Below, piece by piece: positions 1 to 6,094 of a DNA stretch of 6,901 nt. The stretch is from JAJBWD01 sp041670885 (GTDB lineage Bacteria > Bacillota > Clostridia > Clostridiales > Clostridiaceae): NCBI GenBank assembly GCA_041670885.1, contig JBAXYJ010000159.1, positions 1 through 6,901 on the forward strand, in the 5' to 3' direction. Within the stretch, counting starts at the first letter, position 1. Every line of letters begins with the position of its first letter. Below the pieces are notes generated by a model. It searched no databases. It worked only from the letters and a program-made list of their open reading frames with translations, and was not told the DNA's origin. The position numbers were made by a program, and so were the translations under genes.

Positions 1-47
1 ACTTTTATACAAGATTAAAGAGCTAAAATATAGGGGGTGCGCTAAGC

Positions 48-2147
48 ATGGCACAAAATTTAGTAATAGTAGAATCACCTGCTAAAGCAAAAACCATAGC
101 AAAATATTTAGGAAAAAACTATAAAGTTGAGGCTTCCATGGGACACATAAGGGATCTTCCAAAATCTCAGCTGGGTGTTGATATAGAAAATAATTTTACT
201 CCTAAGTATATTACTATAAGAGGAAAAGGTGATCTTCTCAAGAAGCTGAGATCTGAAGCTAAGAAAAGCGATAAAGTATATCTGGCAACCGACCCTGACA
301 GAGAGGGGGAGGCTATTTCATGGCACCTGGCAAACCTTCTTAACTTAGATGAAAGCAAAGAAATAAGAATAGAATTTAACGAAATTACAAAGACAGCAGT
401 TAAAAATGCAATAAAATCACAACGAAGATTAAATAATAATTTAATAGATGCGCAGCAGGCCAGAAGAGTATTAGACAGACTGGTTGGATATAAAATAAGT
501 CCTATTCTCTGGCAAAAAGTTAAATGGGGCCTTAGTGCAGGAAGAGTTCAGTCTGTTGCCCTTAAGATGATATGCGACAGAGAAAAGGAAATAAATGGTT
601 TTACACCAAAGGAATACTGGACAATTGACTGTGAACTTTCAAAGGAAAATGCAGTAAAAAGTTTTACCGGCAAATTAACTTCTTATAAAAGCAAAAAATT
701 AGAGATTAAAAATGAAGAAGAAGCAGAAAAGATAGGCAAAGACCTAAAAGAAGGTACCTTTACAGTAAATTCTGTTAAAACGTACAGTAAGACAAAGAAT
801 CCTCTTCCTCCATTTACAACAAGTACACTTCAGCAGGAAGCTTACAAAAAGCTTAATTTCCCAACTAAAAAAACCATGATGTTAGCACAGCAGCTTTATG
901 AAGGTGTAGAAATAAAAGGATATGGAACAGTTGGTCTTATAACATACATGAGGACGGACTCCTTCAGAATTTCCAGTGAAGCTCAGGATCTGGCAGCAAA
1001 ATTTATTAAAGAAACCTACGGAGAAAAATATCTTCCTGAAGCTCCCAGAGTATATAAGGGAAAGAAAAACATTCAAGATGCCCACGAAGCAGTAAGACCA
1101 AGTATGATTGAAATAACACCTGTATTAGCTGAAGAAAACTTAAAAAGAGATCAATATAAGCTTTACAATCTTATTTATACCAGATTTGTTGCCAGCCAAA
1201 TGGCTTCGTCACAGTTTCAGATTACATCAATAGACATAAAAAATGGAGACTATTCTCTTAAAACTACCGGATCGAAAGTAGCTTTTGATGGTTTTATGAA
1301 AGTATATGAATATAAAACTGACGAAGAAAAAGAGTCTCAGCCAATTCCATCTTTAAATCAGGGAGATGTACTAATAGAGAAAAATATTGATAAAAAGCAG
1401 CATTTTACTCTTCCTCCTGCCAGATACTCAGAGGCTTCTCTTGTAAAATCTCTTGAGGAAAACGGAATAGGAAGACCTAGTACCTATGCTCCTATAATAT
1501 CTACTATATTAGACAGAAAATACATCGAAAGAGATAAAAAGACATTAAAACCAACAGAACTGGGTGGCATAGTAAACAATATTGTCAGCGAATACTTTAA
1601 ACAGATAGTAGACATGGAGTTTACCGCTTCAATGGAGGATAAACTAGACTATATTGAAGAAGGCAAAGACAGCTGGACAGAAGTAGTTAAAACCTTCTAT
1701 GAACCTCTTAAAGAATCCATTGAAATTGCTGAAAAAGAAGTTTCAAAGATAACAATTGAGGATAAAGTAACTGATATAAAATGTGATAAATGCGGAAGAT
1801 TCATGGTTATTAAGGAAGGACGATTCGGCAGGTTCTTAGCATGCCCAGGCTACCCTGAATGTAAAAATACAAAGCCAATTGTAGAAGAACTTAATGTGCC
1901 ATGTCCTAAATGCGGAGGCAAGGTATTAGTTAAAAGAAGTAAAAAAGGGAAGAAATTCTTTGGATGCAGCAATTATCCTGACTGTGATTTTGTTTCCTGG
2001 TATGAACCTACAGAAACAAAATGCCCGGTATGCGGCACATATATGTATAAAAAATACAATAAAACAAAAGGTGAATACCTGGAATGTTCAAACGAATCCT
2101 GCAAGAACAAAATATATCAAGGTGAAGAAATAAAAAATAAAAATTAG
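48..2147 (+). CDS. topA: DNA topoisomerase I (type IA), complete
   Basis: This 699-residue enzyme relaxes negatively supercoiled DNA by cutting and rejoining one strand through a 5'-phosphotyrosine link. The N-terminal Toprim domain shows the acidic Mg-binding residues: Glu9 in VESPAKAK, and Asp82, Asp84 and Glu86 in TDPDREGE. The nucleophile is Tyr300 in GLITYMRTDS, next to Arg302. Other family blocks are GLSAGRVQSVAL (161-172), DAHEAVRP (344-351) and GIGRPSTYAPI (473-483). The C-terminus carries three Cys4 zinc ribbons: Cys579/582/599/605, Cys619/622/640/646 and Cys659/662/680/685. Length is normal for clostridial TopA. The ATG is preceded by AGGGGGTG at 32-39 with 8 bases of spacing. No terminator is visible between topA and codY, so read-through is possible. 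The identification is very secure. Confidence 0.98.
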   Translation: MAQNLVIVESPAKAKTIAKYLGKNYKVEASMGHIRDLPKSQLGVDIENNFTPKYITIRGKGDLLKKLRSEAKKSDKVYLATDPDREGEAISWHLANLLNLDESKEIRIEFNEITKTAVKNAIKSQRRLNNNLIDAQQARRVLDRLVGYKISPILWQKVKWGLSAGRVQSVALKMICDREKEINGFTPKEYWTIDCELSKENAVKSFTGKLTSYKSKKLEIKNEEEAEKIGKDLKEGTFTVNSVKTYSKTKNPLPPFTTSTLQQEAYKKLNFPTKKTMMLAQQLYEGVEIKGYGTVGLITYMRTDSFRISSEAQDLAAKFIKETYGEKYLPEAPRVYKGKKNIQDAHEAVRPSMIEITPVLAEENLKRDQYKLYNLIYTRFVASQMASSQFQITSIDIKNGDYSLKTTGSKVAFDGFMKVYEYKTDEEKESQPIPSLNQGDVLIEKNIDKKQHFTLPPARYSEASLVKSLEENGIGRPSTYAPIISTILDRKYIERDKKTLKPTELGGIVNNIVSEYFKQIVDMEFTASMEDKLDYIEEGKDSWTEVVKTFYEPLKESIEIAEKEVSKITIEDKVTDIKCDKCGRFMVIKEGRFGRFLACPGYPECKNTKPIVEELNVPCPKCGGKVLVKRSKKGKKFFGCSNYPDCDFVSWYEPTETKCPVCGTYMYKKYNKTKGEYLECSNESCKNKIYQGEEIKNKN

Positions 2148-2176
2148 TTGAATATACCATTTAATTATGCTATTAT
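2148..2176 (+). promoter_or_regulatory. Candidate sigma-A promoter of codY
   Basis: A -35 element TTGAAT (2148-2153) and a -10 element TATTAT (2171-2176) are separated by exactly 17 bases. The bases TGC at 2168-2170 form an extended -10. The -35 begins directly after the topA stop codon. Transcription would start near 2183, giving a leader of about 55 bases before codY. This supports independent expression of codY on top of any read-through from topA. Confidence 0.65.
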
Positions 2177-2190
2177 GAAACGAGTTAAAG

Positions 2191-2205
2191 AAAATTCAAA
2201 ATTTT
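2191..2205 (+). promoter_or_regulatory. Weak CodY-box-like sequence in the codY leader
   Basis: The AT-rich stretch AAAATTCAAAATTTT matches 10 of 15 positions of the CodY box consensus AATTTTCWGAAAATT. It lies just downstream of the predicted codY transcription start, where binding could block elongation and give autoregulation. In DNA this AT-rich a 10/15 match can arise by chance, so this is only a candidate. Confidence 0.2.
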
Positions 2206-2238
2206 TAAACAATTCACTTAAGATAAGGGGGAAATTTA

Positions 2239-3015
2239 ATGACAACTTTACTTAACAAGACTAGGAAGTTAAATAAAATTCTACAAAAATCCGGTGCGGA
2301 GCCGGTTGTTTTTGATGATATATCTAAGTTGTTGAGCGAAGTTTTAGATTGTAATGCTTATATAGTAAGTAGAAAAGGGAAAGTTCTTGGATATAATCTT
2401 TTCCAAGGTTTTGAGTGCAGATTTGTAAAAGAAGAAATATTGGTTAAAATGAAATTTCCCGATTCATACAACGATAAACTTTTAGCTATACATGAAACAC
2501 AGGAGAATCTGCCAAATGACGGTCTTTGTGTTTTTGACACAGAAAAAAACTGCAATGTTAAAAATAAATTATCTACTATCGTACCTGTAATTGGCAACAG
2601 AGAAAGATTAGGTACAGTTCTTCTTGCCAGATTTGATAACAATTTTAATGATGATGATTTAGTTCTGGCAGAGTACAGTGCCACAATTATTGGTATGGAG
2701 ATTCTACGATCAAAGCAGGGAGAAATAGAAGAAGAGGTAAGAAAGAAGGCTGTAGTTCAGCTTGCTATCGGAACTTTATCTTATTCAGAGTTTGAAGCAG
2801 TAGAACATATATTCAATGAACTAGATGGAAACGAAGGACTTCTGGTTGCTTCCAAAATAGCAGACAAGGTTGGAATAACCAGATCTGTTATAGTAAATGC
2901 ACTTAGAAAGTTTGAAAGTGCCGGTGTTATCGAGTCCAGATCCCTTGGTATGAAGGGAACACATATAAAGATCTTAAACGACAAGCTTTTAGAAGAATTA
3001 ATCAAAGCAAAATAA
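2239..3015 (+). CDS. codY: GTP-sensing global transcriptional regulator CodY
   Basis: CodY is a cytoplasmic DNA-binding protein that, when bound by GTP and branched-chain amino acids, mainly represses genes of nitrogen, amino-acid and virulence metabolism in Firmicutes. The 258-residue length is typical. The N-terminal GAF ligand domain occupies about residues 1-155; Arg61 and the FPDSYN segment (73-78) fall where the family binds isoleucine. The nucleotide-related motifs GNRERLGT (119-126) and DDLVLAEYSATI (139-150) are conserved. A linker helix (about 157-180) leads to the winged helix-turn-helix, with the HTH at about 204-223 in ASKIADKVGITRSVIVNALR, almost identical across the family. The ATG has AAGGGGGA at 2225-2232 with 6 bases of spacing. 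codY has its own promoter after topA and a strong terminator behind it. Confidence 0.98.
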   Translation: MTTLLNKTRKLNKILQKSGAEPVVFDDISKLLSEVLDCNAYIVSRKGKVLGYNLFQGFECRFVKEEILVKMKFPDSYNDKLLAIHETQENLPNDGLCVFDTEKNCNVKNKLSTIVPVIGNRERLGTVLLARFDNNFNDDDLVLAEYSATIIGMEILRSKQGEIEEEVRKKAVVQLAIGTLSYSEFEAVEHIFNELDGNEGLLVASKIADKVGITRSVIVNALRKFESAGVIESRSLGMKGTHIKILNDKLLEELIKAK

Positions 3016-3033
3016 AACACAGTGTGTTTTATT
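3011..3033 (+). other. Perfect 10-bp hairpin overlapping the codY stop codon
   Basis: AATAAAACAC (3011-3020) is the exact reverse complement of GTGTTTTATT (3024-3033), with a 3-base loop. The left arm includes the TAA stop at 3013-3015. It has no T-run of its own and stands 3 bases before the main terminator stem. It may help protect the 3' end of the transcript or may be a partial upstream terminator element. Confidence 0.55.
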
Positions 3034-3036
3034 CAG

Positions 3037-3071
3037 ACTGTTGACATATATATTATGTCAACAGTTTTTTT
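3037..3071 (+). terminator. Intrinsic terminator of codY
   Basis: A perfect 12-bp stem is formed by ACTGTTGACATA (3037-3048) and TATGTCAACAGT (3054-3065) around a 5-base loop TATAT. It is followed directly by a T-run that ends at 3071 (seven T, the first within the stem). It lies 21 bases past the codY stop and is oriented for + strand transcription. The reverse direction has no T-run. Confidence 0.92.
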
Positions 3072-3098
3072 ATGTATAAGAAAGTATAAAAATAATCA

Positions 3099-3139
3099 GG
3101 TGAAAGCAGGATGAAATTTGGCTTTCACCATTTTTTTTT
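3099..3139 (+). terminator. Second intrinsic terminator with T9 tract
   Basis: GGTGAAAGC (3099-3107) pairs perfectly with GCTTTCACC (3121-3129) across a 13-base loop. After one A come nine consecutive T (3131-3139). The stem is GC-richer than the codY terminator. No gene lies between the two terminators, so this is either a back-up for codY read-through or the end of an unrecognised short transcript. It insulates the PTS operon from codY transcription. Confidence 0.8.
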
Positions 3140-3149
3140 GCAGCTGCAA
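3138..3149. repeat. 12-bp perfect palindrome
   Basis: TTGCAGCTGCAA is a perfect dyad with no spacer, sharing its first two bases with the T-run of the second terminator. It is one of the few GC-rich spots in an AT-rich spacer. Its role is unknown. It could be a small operator or could be chance. Confidence 0.5.
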
Positions 3150-3198
3150 TCATATTAACACATTCAGTATGGACAAACTGCAGGTATAAATATTTAAA

Positions 3199-3213
3199 AA
3201 TTGTTAAAAATTT
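3199..3213 (+). promoter_or_regulatory. Weak CodY-box-like sequence over a candidate -35
   Basis: AATTGTTAAAAATTT matches 11 of 15 positions of the CodY consensus AATTTTCWGAAAATT. It covers the -35 element of the candidate promoter at 3201-3229, so binding would repress. The sequence is simple and AT-rich, so a chance match is likely. It is listed only because codY itself is the adjacent gene. Confidence 0.18.
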
Positions 3214-3229
3214 AGTATTGTTTGATAAT
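3201..3229 (+). promoter_or_regulatory. Candidate promoter P1 for the PTS operon
   Basis: TTGTTA (3201-3206) and GATAAT (3224-3229) are separated by 17 bases. The start would be near 3236, giving a leader of almost 290 bases that contains both cre-like repeats and the alternative hairpins. The -10 lacks the first T of TATAAT, so the call is moderate. Confidence 0.4.
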
Positions 3230-3261
3230 ACCGAAAATTAGAACAATTTAGTTCTTAAGAC

Positions 3262-3281
3262 TGGAAACGTTTTAATCTTTT
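3262..3281 (+). repeat. cre-like direct repeat, copy 1
   Basis: This is the first of two 20-base copies that agree at 18 of 20 positions; the other is at 3440-3459. Its first 14 bases, TGGAAACGTTTTAA, match 8 of the 9 fixed positions of the CcpA site consensus TGNAANCGNTNNCA. It lies about 26 bases downstream of the predicted P1 start, where bound CcpA could act as a roadblock. The alternative is an operator for the adjacent PRD regulator. Confidence 0.5.
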
Positions 3282-3315
3282 GCTTTCAACAAAAAAATGC
3301 TAAGGTAACAATAGA

Positions 3316-3370
3316 AAGTAAAGTGATTTATGACTTTACTTAAGAAAATCATGCTGCGTTTTTAAGTAAA
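3316..3370 (+). promoter_or_regulatory. Two mutually exclusive hairpins in the leader
   Basis: AAGTAAAGT (3316-3324) pairs perfectly with ACTTTACTT (3333-3341) around an 8-base loop. The right arm can instead pair with a third segment: TTTACTTAA (3335-3343) is the exact reverse complement of TTAAGTAAA (3362-3370). Both structures need 3335-3341, so only one can form at a time. Neither is followed by a clear T-run, so this is not a standard attenuator. The pairs are AT-rich and weak, and the function is unknown. Confidence 0.4.
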
Positions 3371-3432
3371 TTTCCATAGAATTTTTAATTTAATAATATT
3401 TTATTGTAGTATATATTAGAATAATTTGTTTC

Positions 3433-3464
3433 TTGCAATTGGAAACGTTTCATTCTTTTATAAT
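3433..3464 (+). promoter_or_regulatory. Possible second promoter P2 overlapping cre-like copy 2
   Basis: A perfect -10 TATAAT (3459-3464) overlaps the last base of the second cre-like repeat. The best -35, TTGCAA (3433-3438), is 20 bases away, longer than usual, so the promoter would be weak or activator-dependent. That fits an operon driven by a PTS-sensing activator. Start would be near 3471, about 50 bases before the regulator gene. Confidence 0.35.
3440..3459 (+). repeat. cre-like direct repeat, copy 2
   Basis: This copy contains the 10-bp perfect palindrome GAAACGTTTC (3442-3451). Its first 14 bases match 7 of 9 fixed positions of TGNAANCGNTNNCA. It sits between the -35 and -10 of the possible P2 promoter, where a bound repressor would block RNA polymerase. 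It starts 178 bases after copy 1. Flanking bases also show some likeness (TTCTT before, TTC-ACAA after), suggesting that a block larger than the 20-mer was duplicated. Confidence 0.5.
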
Positions 3465-3506
3465 TCGACAATTTATGATAAAATATTATCAGGAAATATA
3501 AGTACT

Positions 3507-3516
3507 AAGGCAGGTG
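3507..3516 (+). promoter_or_regulatory. Ribosome binding site deciding the regulator start
   Basis: AAGGCAGGTG places AGGTG (3512-3516) 6 bases before the ATG at 3523. An in-frame GTG at 3514 lies inside this site and would leave only 3 bases after AAGG, so the ATG is the better start. Confidence 0.7.
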
Positions 3517-3522
3517 TTAGAT

Positions 3523-5595
3523 ATGTATAAAAGAACTTGTGAAATTATAAAAATCATATATGAAAGACCCAATAAGTTTGATATCAAGGAACTAGCACAA
3601 ATCTTAGGTGTCAGCATAAAAACAGTACAGGGAGATATCCAGGAAATCAATGAATTTTTTAATTCTAAAGAAATTGCATCATTAGAAATAGTGGATAACA
3701 GGTTTTCTATAAAAAAAACTAATAAATCTATACATGAAACACTTAAAACACTAAGCTTTTATGATTATAAATTATCAAGGGATGAACGTTTAGTAATAGA
3801 AGCTCTTTTACTTATATTTACTCCTGAACATATCACTTTATGGAATATAGCTGAATTTATGTATGTATCTCGTTCAACAGTTATCGGTGATTTGAAATAT
3901 TTGAATGATTATTTAAATATTTATGATATTTCAACATATGCACAGTCAAACACCGGGATTAGTATTAACGGTCAAGAAATCAATGTAAGGGAGTTATTTG
4001 TAAGTATTTTAATTAAATATGGATATTTGTACAGTTTGTTTTCCCATCAGGAAAGAACAAAAAATCTGAATGTTGGAGAAATGAAAGCTATTGCCAGAGA
4101 AAAAAACATAATTCTGCAAAACTTGACATCTGAAGCTGAAGGTTATGCAGAACTGCATTTAACAGAAGGCTCCTTCGATATGCTGGTGAATTATTTATGT
4201 TTGGTGATTTTTAGAATGAAATCAGGTAAACTTCTTAAAGACTTTGAACAAAAGAATACAGAGACCAACAGCAAATTGATCGACAGGTTATATAAACTTG
4301 TTTGTCAGCATTTTAATCTTGAATACAATGCAAGTGAACTGGCATATATGAAAAATTTTTCTTTGAATTTAACCTATTTAAAAAAGAACAACTGCACCGA
4401 TGGCAGCAAGGAAATAGTTAAGATACAAACTATAACCAGATTATTTATTATGAATGTATCTAAGTCATTAAATCTTCCTTTATACAGAGATTATGAACTT
4501 TTTCAAAGCTTATCCAATCATTTAGAAAGGATATTTAATGATGGATTTACTAATTCCACTGAAAATGATGAGATTAATGTTATTCTGGAAAAATATGATG
4601 ATATTAAAAAAGTTGTTACAGAAAACATTGAAACTTTAGAACAATATGTAAAAAGAACTATTACTTACGAAGAAATTTCATATATCGTTATATATATATG
4701 TGCCTCCATTGAAAAGATGAAGACTGAAACAAATATGTGTAATGTAATTTTAATATGTAATAGTGGTATTGGAACAAGTCAGCTGCTGAAATCAAAATTA
4801 CTTGAAAGATTTGATTTCAACATACTAAATGTTATTCCTAAGCATAGATTAAGAGATTCATTAAGCAGTAAAGTAGACTTCGTTATTTCTACTGTGGACT
4901 TAGAGAGTATTGAGGTCCCATATATTAAAATTTCTCCTCAGGTAACTGACAGTGATTTTCTCAGAATGAGAAAAATGGTTGATGATTATGGCTGTATTAA
5001 CCCTGTGAAAATTAATAAAAATGATTATTCAGATATTATTAGTAAAATAAAGCCTATTGTAAATAATGATGAGCTACTTGACGCAATTAAAGAAGGCTTG
5101 AATAATTACTTTACAAAAAAGAATAAGGTAGCTTTGAATCTTTCAAATCTATTAACAGAAGAGTTTATACAGACAGATGTGGAAGCAGATACATGGCAGC
5201 AGGCAATAGAAAAGGCTTCAGAAAATTTATTAAACAAAGGATATATAAATGACAATTATATAAAATCCATGATTAGAAATGTTGAGCAAAATGGTCCTTA
5301 TATTGTAATTTCAGAAGGATTTGCAATCCCTCATTCAGCTATTGAGGAAGGGGGTATGAGACTAGGTTTTAATTTAATTAGGCTGAAAAATCCTGTGGTG
5401 TTTAATGCTGGAATCTTAGATCCTATTAAATATGTATGCGTTATAAATGCCGTAGATAATGAAAAACATTTAAATGCATTATTTAATTTAGTTAATTTAC
5501 TTCAGATTTCCGAATTTAAAGAAGCTCTTAATAAGGCAGAGACTAGTAAAGATGTAGCAAAGGTAATAGAAATATTTGAAAGAAGAATACAATAA
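3523..5595 (+). CDS. PRD-containing PTS transcriptional activator, MtlR/LicR/ManR type
   Basis: This 690-residue cytoplasmic regulator should activate the downstream PTS operon by binding DNA, with activity set by PTS phosphorylation. An N-terminal HTH_11-type helix-turn-helix (about 20-43, LAQILGVSIKTVQGDI) is followed by a second, Mga-like HTH (about 104-130). PRD1 spans about 190-290 and PRD2 about 300-400. A Gat-type EIIB domain (about 405-495) has its phospho-cysteine at Cys412 in ILICNSGIGTS. A C-terminal EIIA_2 domain (about 540-690) has active-site His604 in GFAIPHS and the second family His649 in DNEKHL. DNA-binding HTHs rather than an RNA-binding CAT domain mark it as an activator, not an antiterminator. 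Oddly, only one of the four usual PRD histidines (His333) is seen; the others align with Tyr224, Phe279 and Tyr391. It lies 20 bases before the EIIA gene. The regulated sugar is not known. Confidence 0.92.
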   Translation: MYKRTCEIIKIIYERPNKFDIKELAQILGVSIKTVQGDIQEINEFFNSKEIASLEIVDNRFSIKKTNKSIHETLKTLSFYDYKLSRDERLVIEALLLIFTPEHITLWNIAEFMYVSRSTVIGDLKYLNDYLNIYDISTYAQSNTGISINGQEINVRELFVSILIKYGYLYSLFSHQERTKNLNVGEMKAIAREKNIILQNLTSEAEGYAELHLTEGSFDMLVNYLCLVIFRMKSGKLLKDFEQKNTETNSKLIDRLYKLVCQHFNLEYNASELAYMKNFSLNLTYLKKNNCTDGSKEIVKIQTITRLFIMNVSKSLNLPLYRDYELFQSLSNHLERIFNDGFTNSTENDEINVILEKYDDIKKVVTENIETLEQYVKRTITYEEISYIVIYICASIEKMKTETNMCNVILICNSGIGTSQLLKSKLLERFDFNILNVIPKHRLRDSLSSKVDFVISTVDLESIEVPYIKISPQVTDSDFLRMRKMVDDYGCINPVKINKNDYSDIISKIKPIVNNDELLDAIKEGLNNYFTKKNKVALNLSNLLTEEFIQTDVEADTWQQAIEKASENLLNKGYINDNYIKSMIRNVEQNGPYIVISEGFAIPHSAIEEGGMRLGFNLIRLKNPVVFNAGILDPIKYVCVINAVDNEKHLNALFNLVNLLQISEFKEALNKAETSKDVAKVIEIFERRIQ

Positions 5596-5615
5596 AAATT
5601 TGGAGGTATGTCATA

Positions 5616-6071
5616 ATGTTTTTCAGTGAAGAAATTGCTTTCTTTAATCAACCCTGCAGTAGCAAGGAAGAAGCATTAAAAAAATTAGCAGACGAATTTA
5701 TATCTAAAGGTCTTGTAAAAAATACATTTTACCAGGCTGTTATTGATAGAGAAAAGGTTTATCCAACCGGTTTAAGCATAAATGGTGTAGGTGTAGCTAT
5801 TCCCCATACTGATGGAATTCATGTAATTACTCCTCAGATTGGATTTATGACACTGAAAGAACCGGTAATTTTCAAAGATATGGTTGATGACCAGCATGAA
5901 ATAGAGGTAAGTACAATTTTTATGCTTGGACTTCTAAAATCAGAGCAGCAAATAGAAATGCTGCAGAAGCTTGTAGATTTATTTCAGGATGAAGAAATGT
6001 TAAAAAATGTTATAGCTTGTAAAAATATTAATGAGTTTAAGGACATAATGAAAAAAGCTAATATAGAATAA
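5616..6071 (+). CDS. PTS EIIA component, galactitol (GatA-like) type
   Basis: This 151-residue cytoplasmic protein should accept phosphate from HPr and pass it to a cognate EIIB for sugar uptake. It is a single PTS_EIIA_2 domain of the usual length. The phosphorylated histidine is His64 in VAIPHTDGIH, preceded by YPTGL (49-53), a pattern like the PTGI...AIAIPHCEAIH of E. coli GatA. At the second-histidine position of the Mtl/Fru type it has EQQIEML, again as in GatA (PQQQLKLL). This makes galactitol-like membership more likely than fructose or mannitol, though the true substrate is open. The ATG has GGAGGT at 5602-5607 with 8 bases of spacing. The gene is in an operon with the regulator upstream and the aldolase 23 bases downstream. 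The matching EIIB and EIIC genes are not in the window. Confidence 0.88.
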   Translation: MFFSEEIAFFNQPCSSKEEALKKLADEFISKGLVKNTFYQAVIDREKVYPTGLSINGVGVAIPHTDGIHVITPQIGFMTLKEPVIFKDMVDDQHEIEVSTIFMLGLLKSEQQIEMLQKLVDLFQDEEMLKNVIACKNINEFKDIMKKANIE

Positions 6072-6080
6072 TTATTGTTT

Positions 6081-6086
6081 AAGGAG
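6081..6086 (+). promoter_or_regulatory. Ribosome binding site supporting a TTG start
   Basis: AAGGAG stands 8 bases before TTG at 6095. The ATG at 6087 immediately after it is in another frame. The first in-frame ATG is about 100 codons further in, inside the conserved barrel, so TTG must be the start. Confidence 0.8.
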
Positions 6087-6094
6087 ATGATTTT

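Larger units (their letters stand above)
3140..3522 (+). promoter_or_regulatory. Gene-free control region upstream of the PTS regulator
   Basis: This stretch of 383 bases holds no credible coding frame on either strand. It contains a candidate promoter, two cre-like direct repeats, a pair of competing hairpins and the translation start signals of the regulator. It contains no recognisable tRNA, riboswitch core or BglG-type RNA antiterminator sequence. The length and internal structure are consistent with regulated expression of the PTS operon. Confidence 0.6.

Noticed and set aside
167..358. Reverse-strand open frame inside topA
   Set aside because: It is antisense to the Toprim core of topA, resembles no known protein family, and only mirrors topA codon structure.
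882..1085. Reverse-strand open frame inside topA
   Set aside because: It overlaps the active-site tyrosine region of topA and shows no family resemblance.
2358..3020. Two reverse-strand open frames across codY
   Set aside because: Both are antisense to the highly conserved CodY ligand and HTH domains and have no recognisable motifs.
3111..3158. Tiny frame starting ATG at 3111 (15 codons)
   Set aside because: It runs through the second terminator stem and T9 tract, and AGCAGG touches the ATG with no spacing.
3514..3522. GTG at 3514 as start of the PTS regulator
   Set aside because: It lies within the ribosome binding site, and the ATG at 3523 has proper spacing and leads directly into the HTH domain.
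3140..3522. BglG-type RNA antiterminator site or sigma-54 promoter
   Set aside because: The regulator has DNA-binding HTHs and no RNA-binding CAT or sigma-54 AAA+ domain. No properly spaced GG/GC -24/-12 pair was found, and neither hairpin has the features of an antiterminator/terminator pair.
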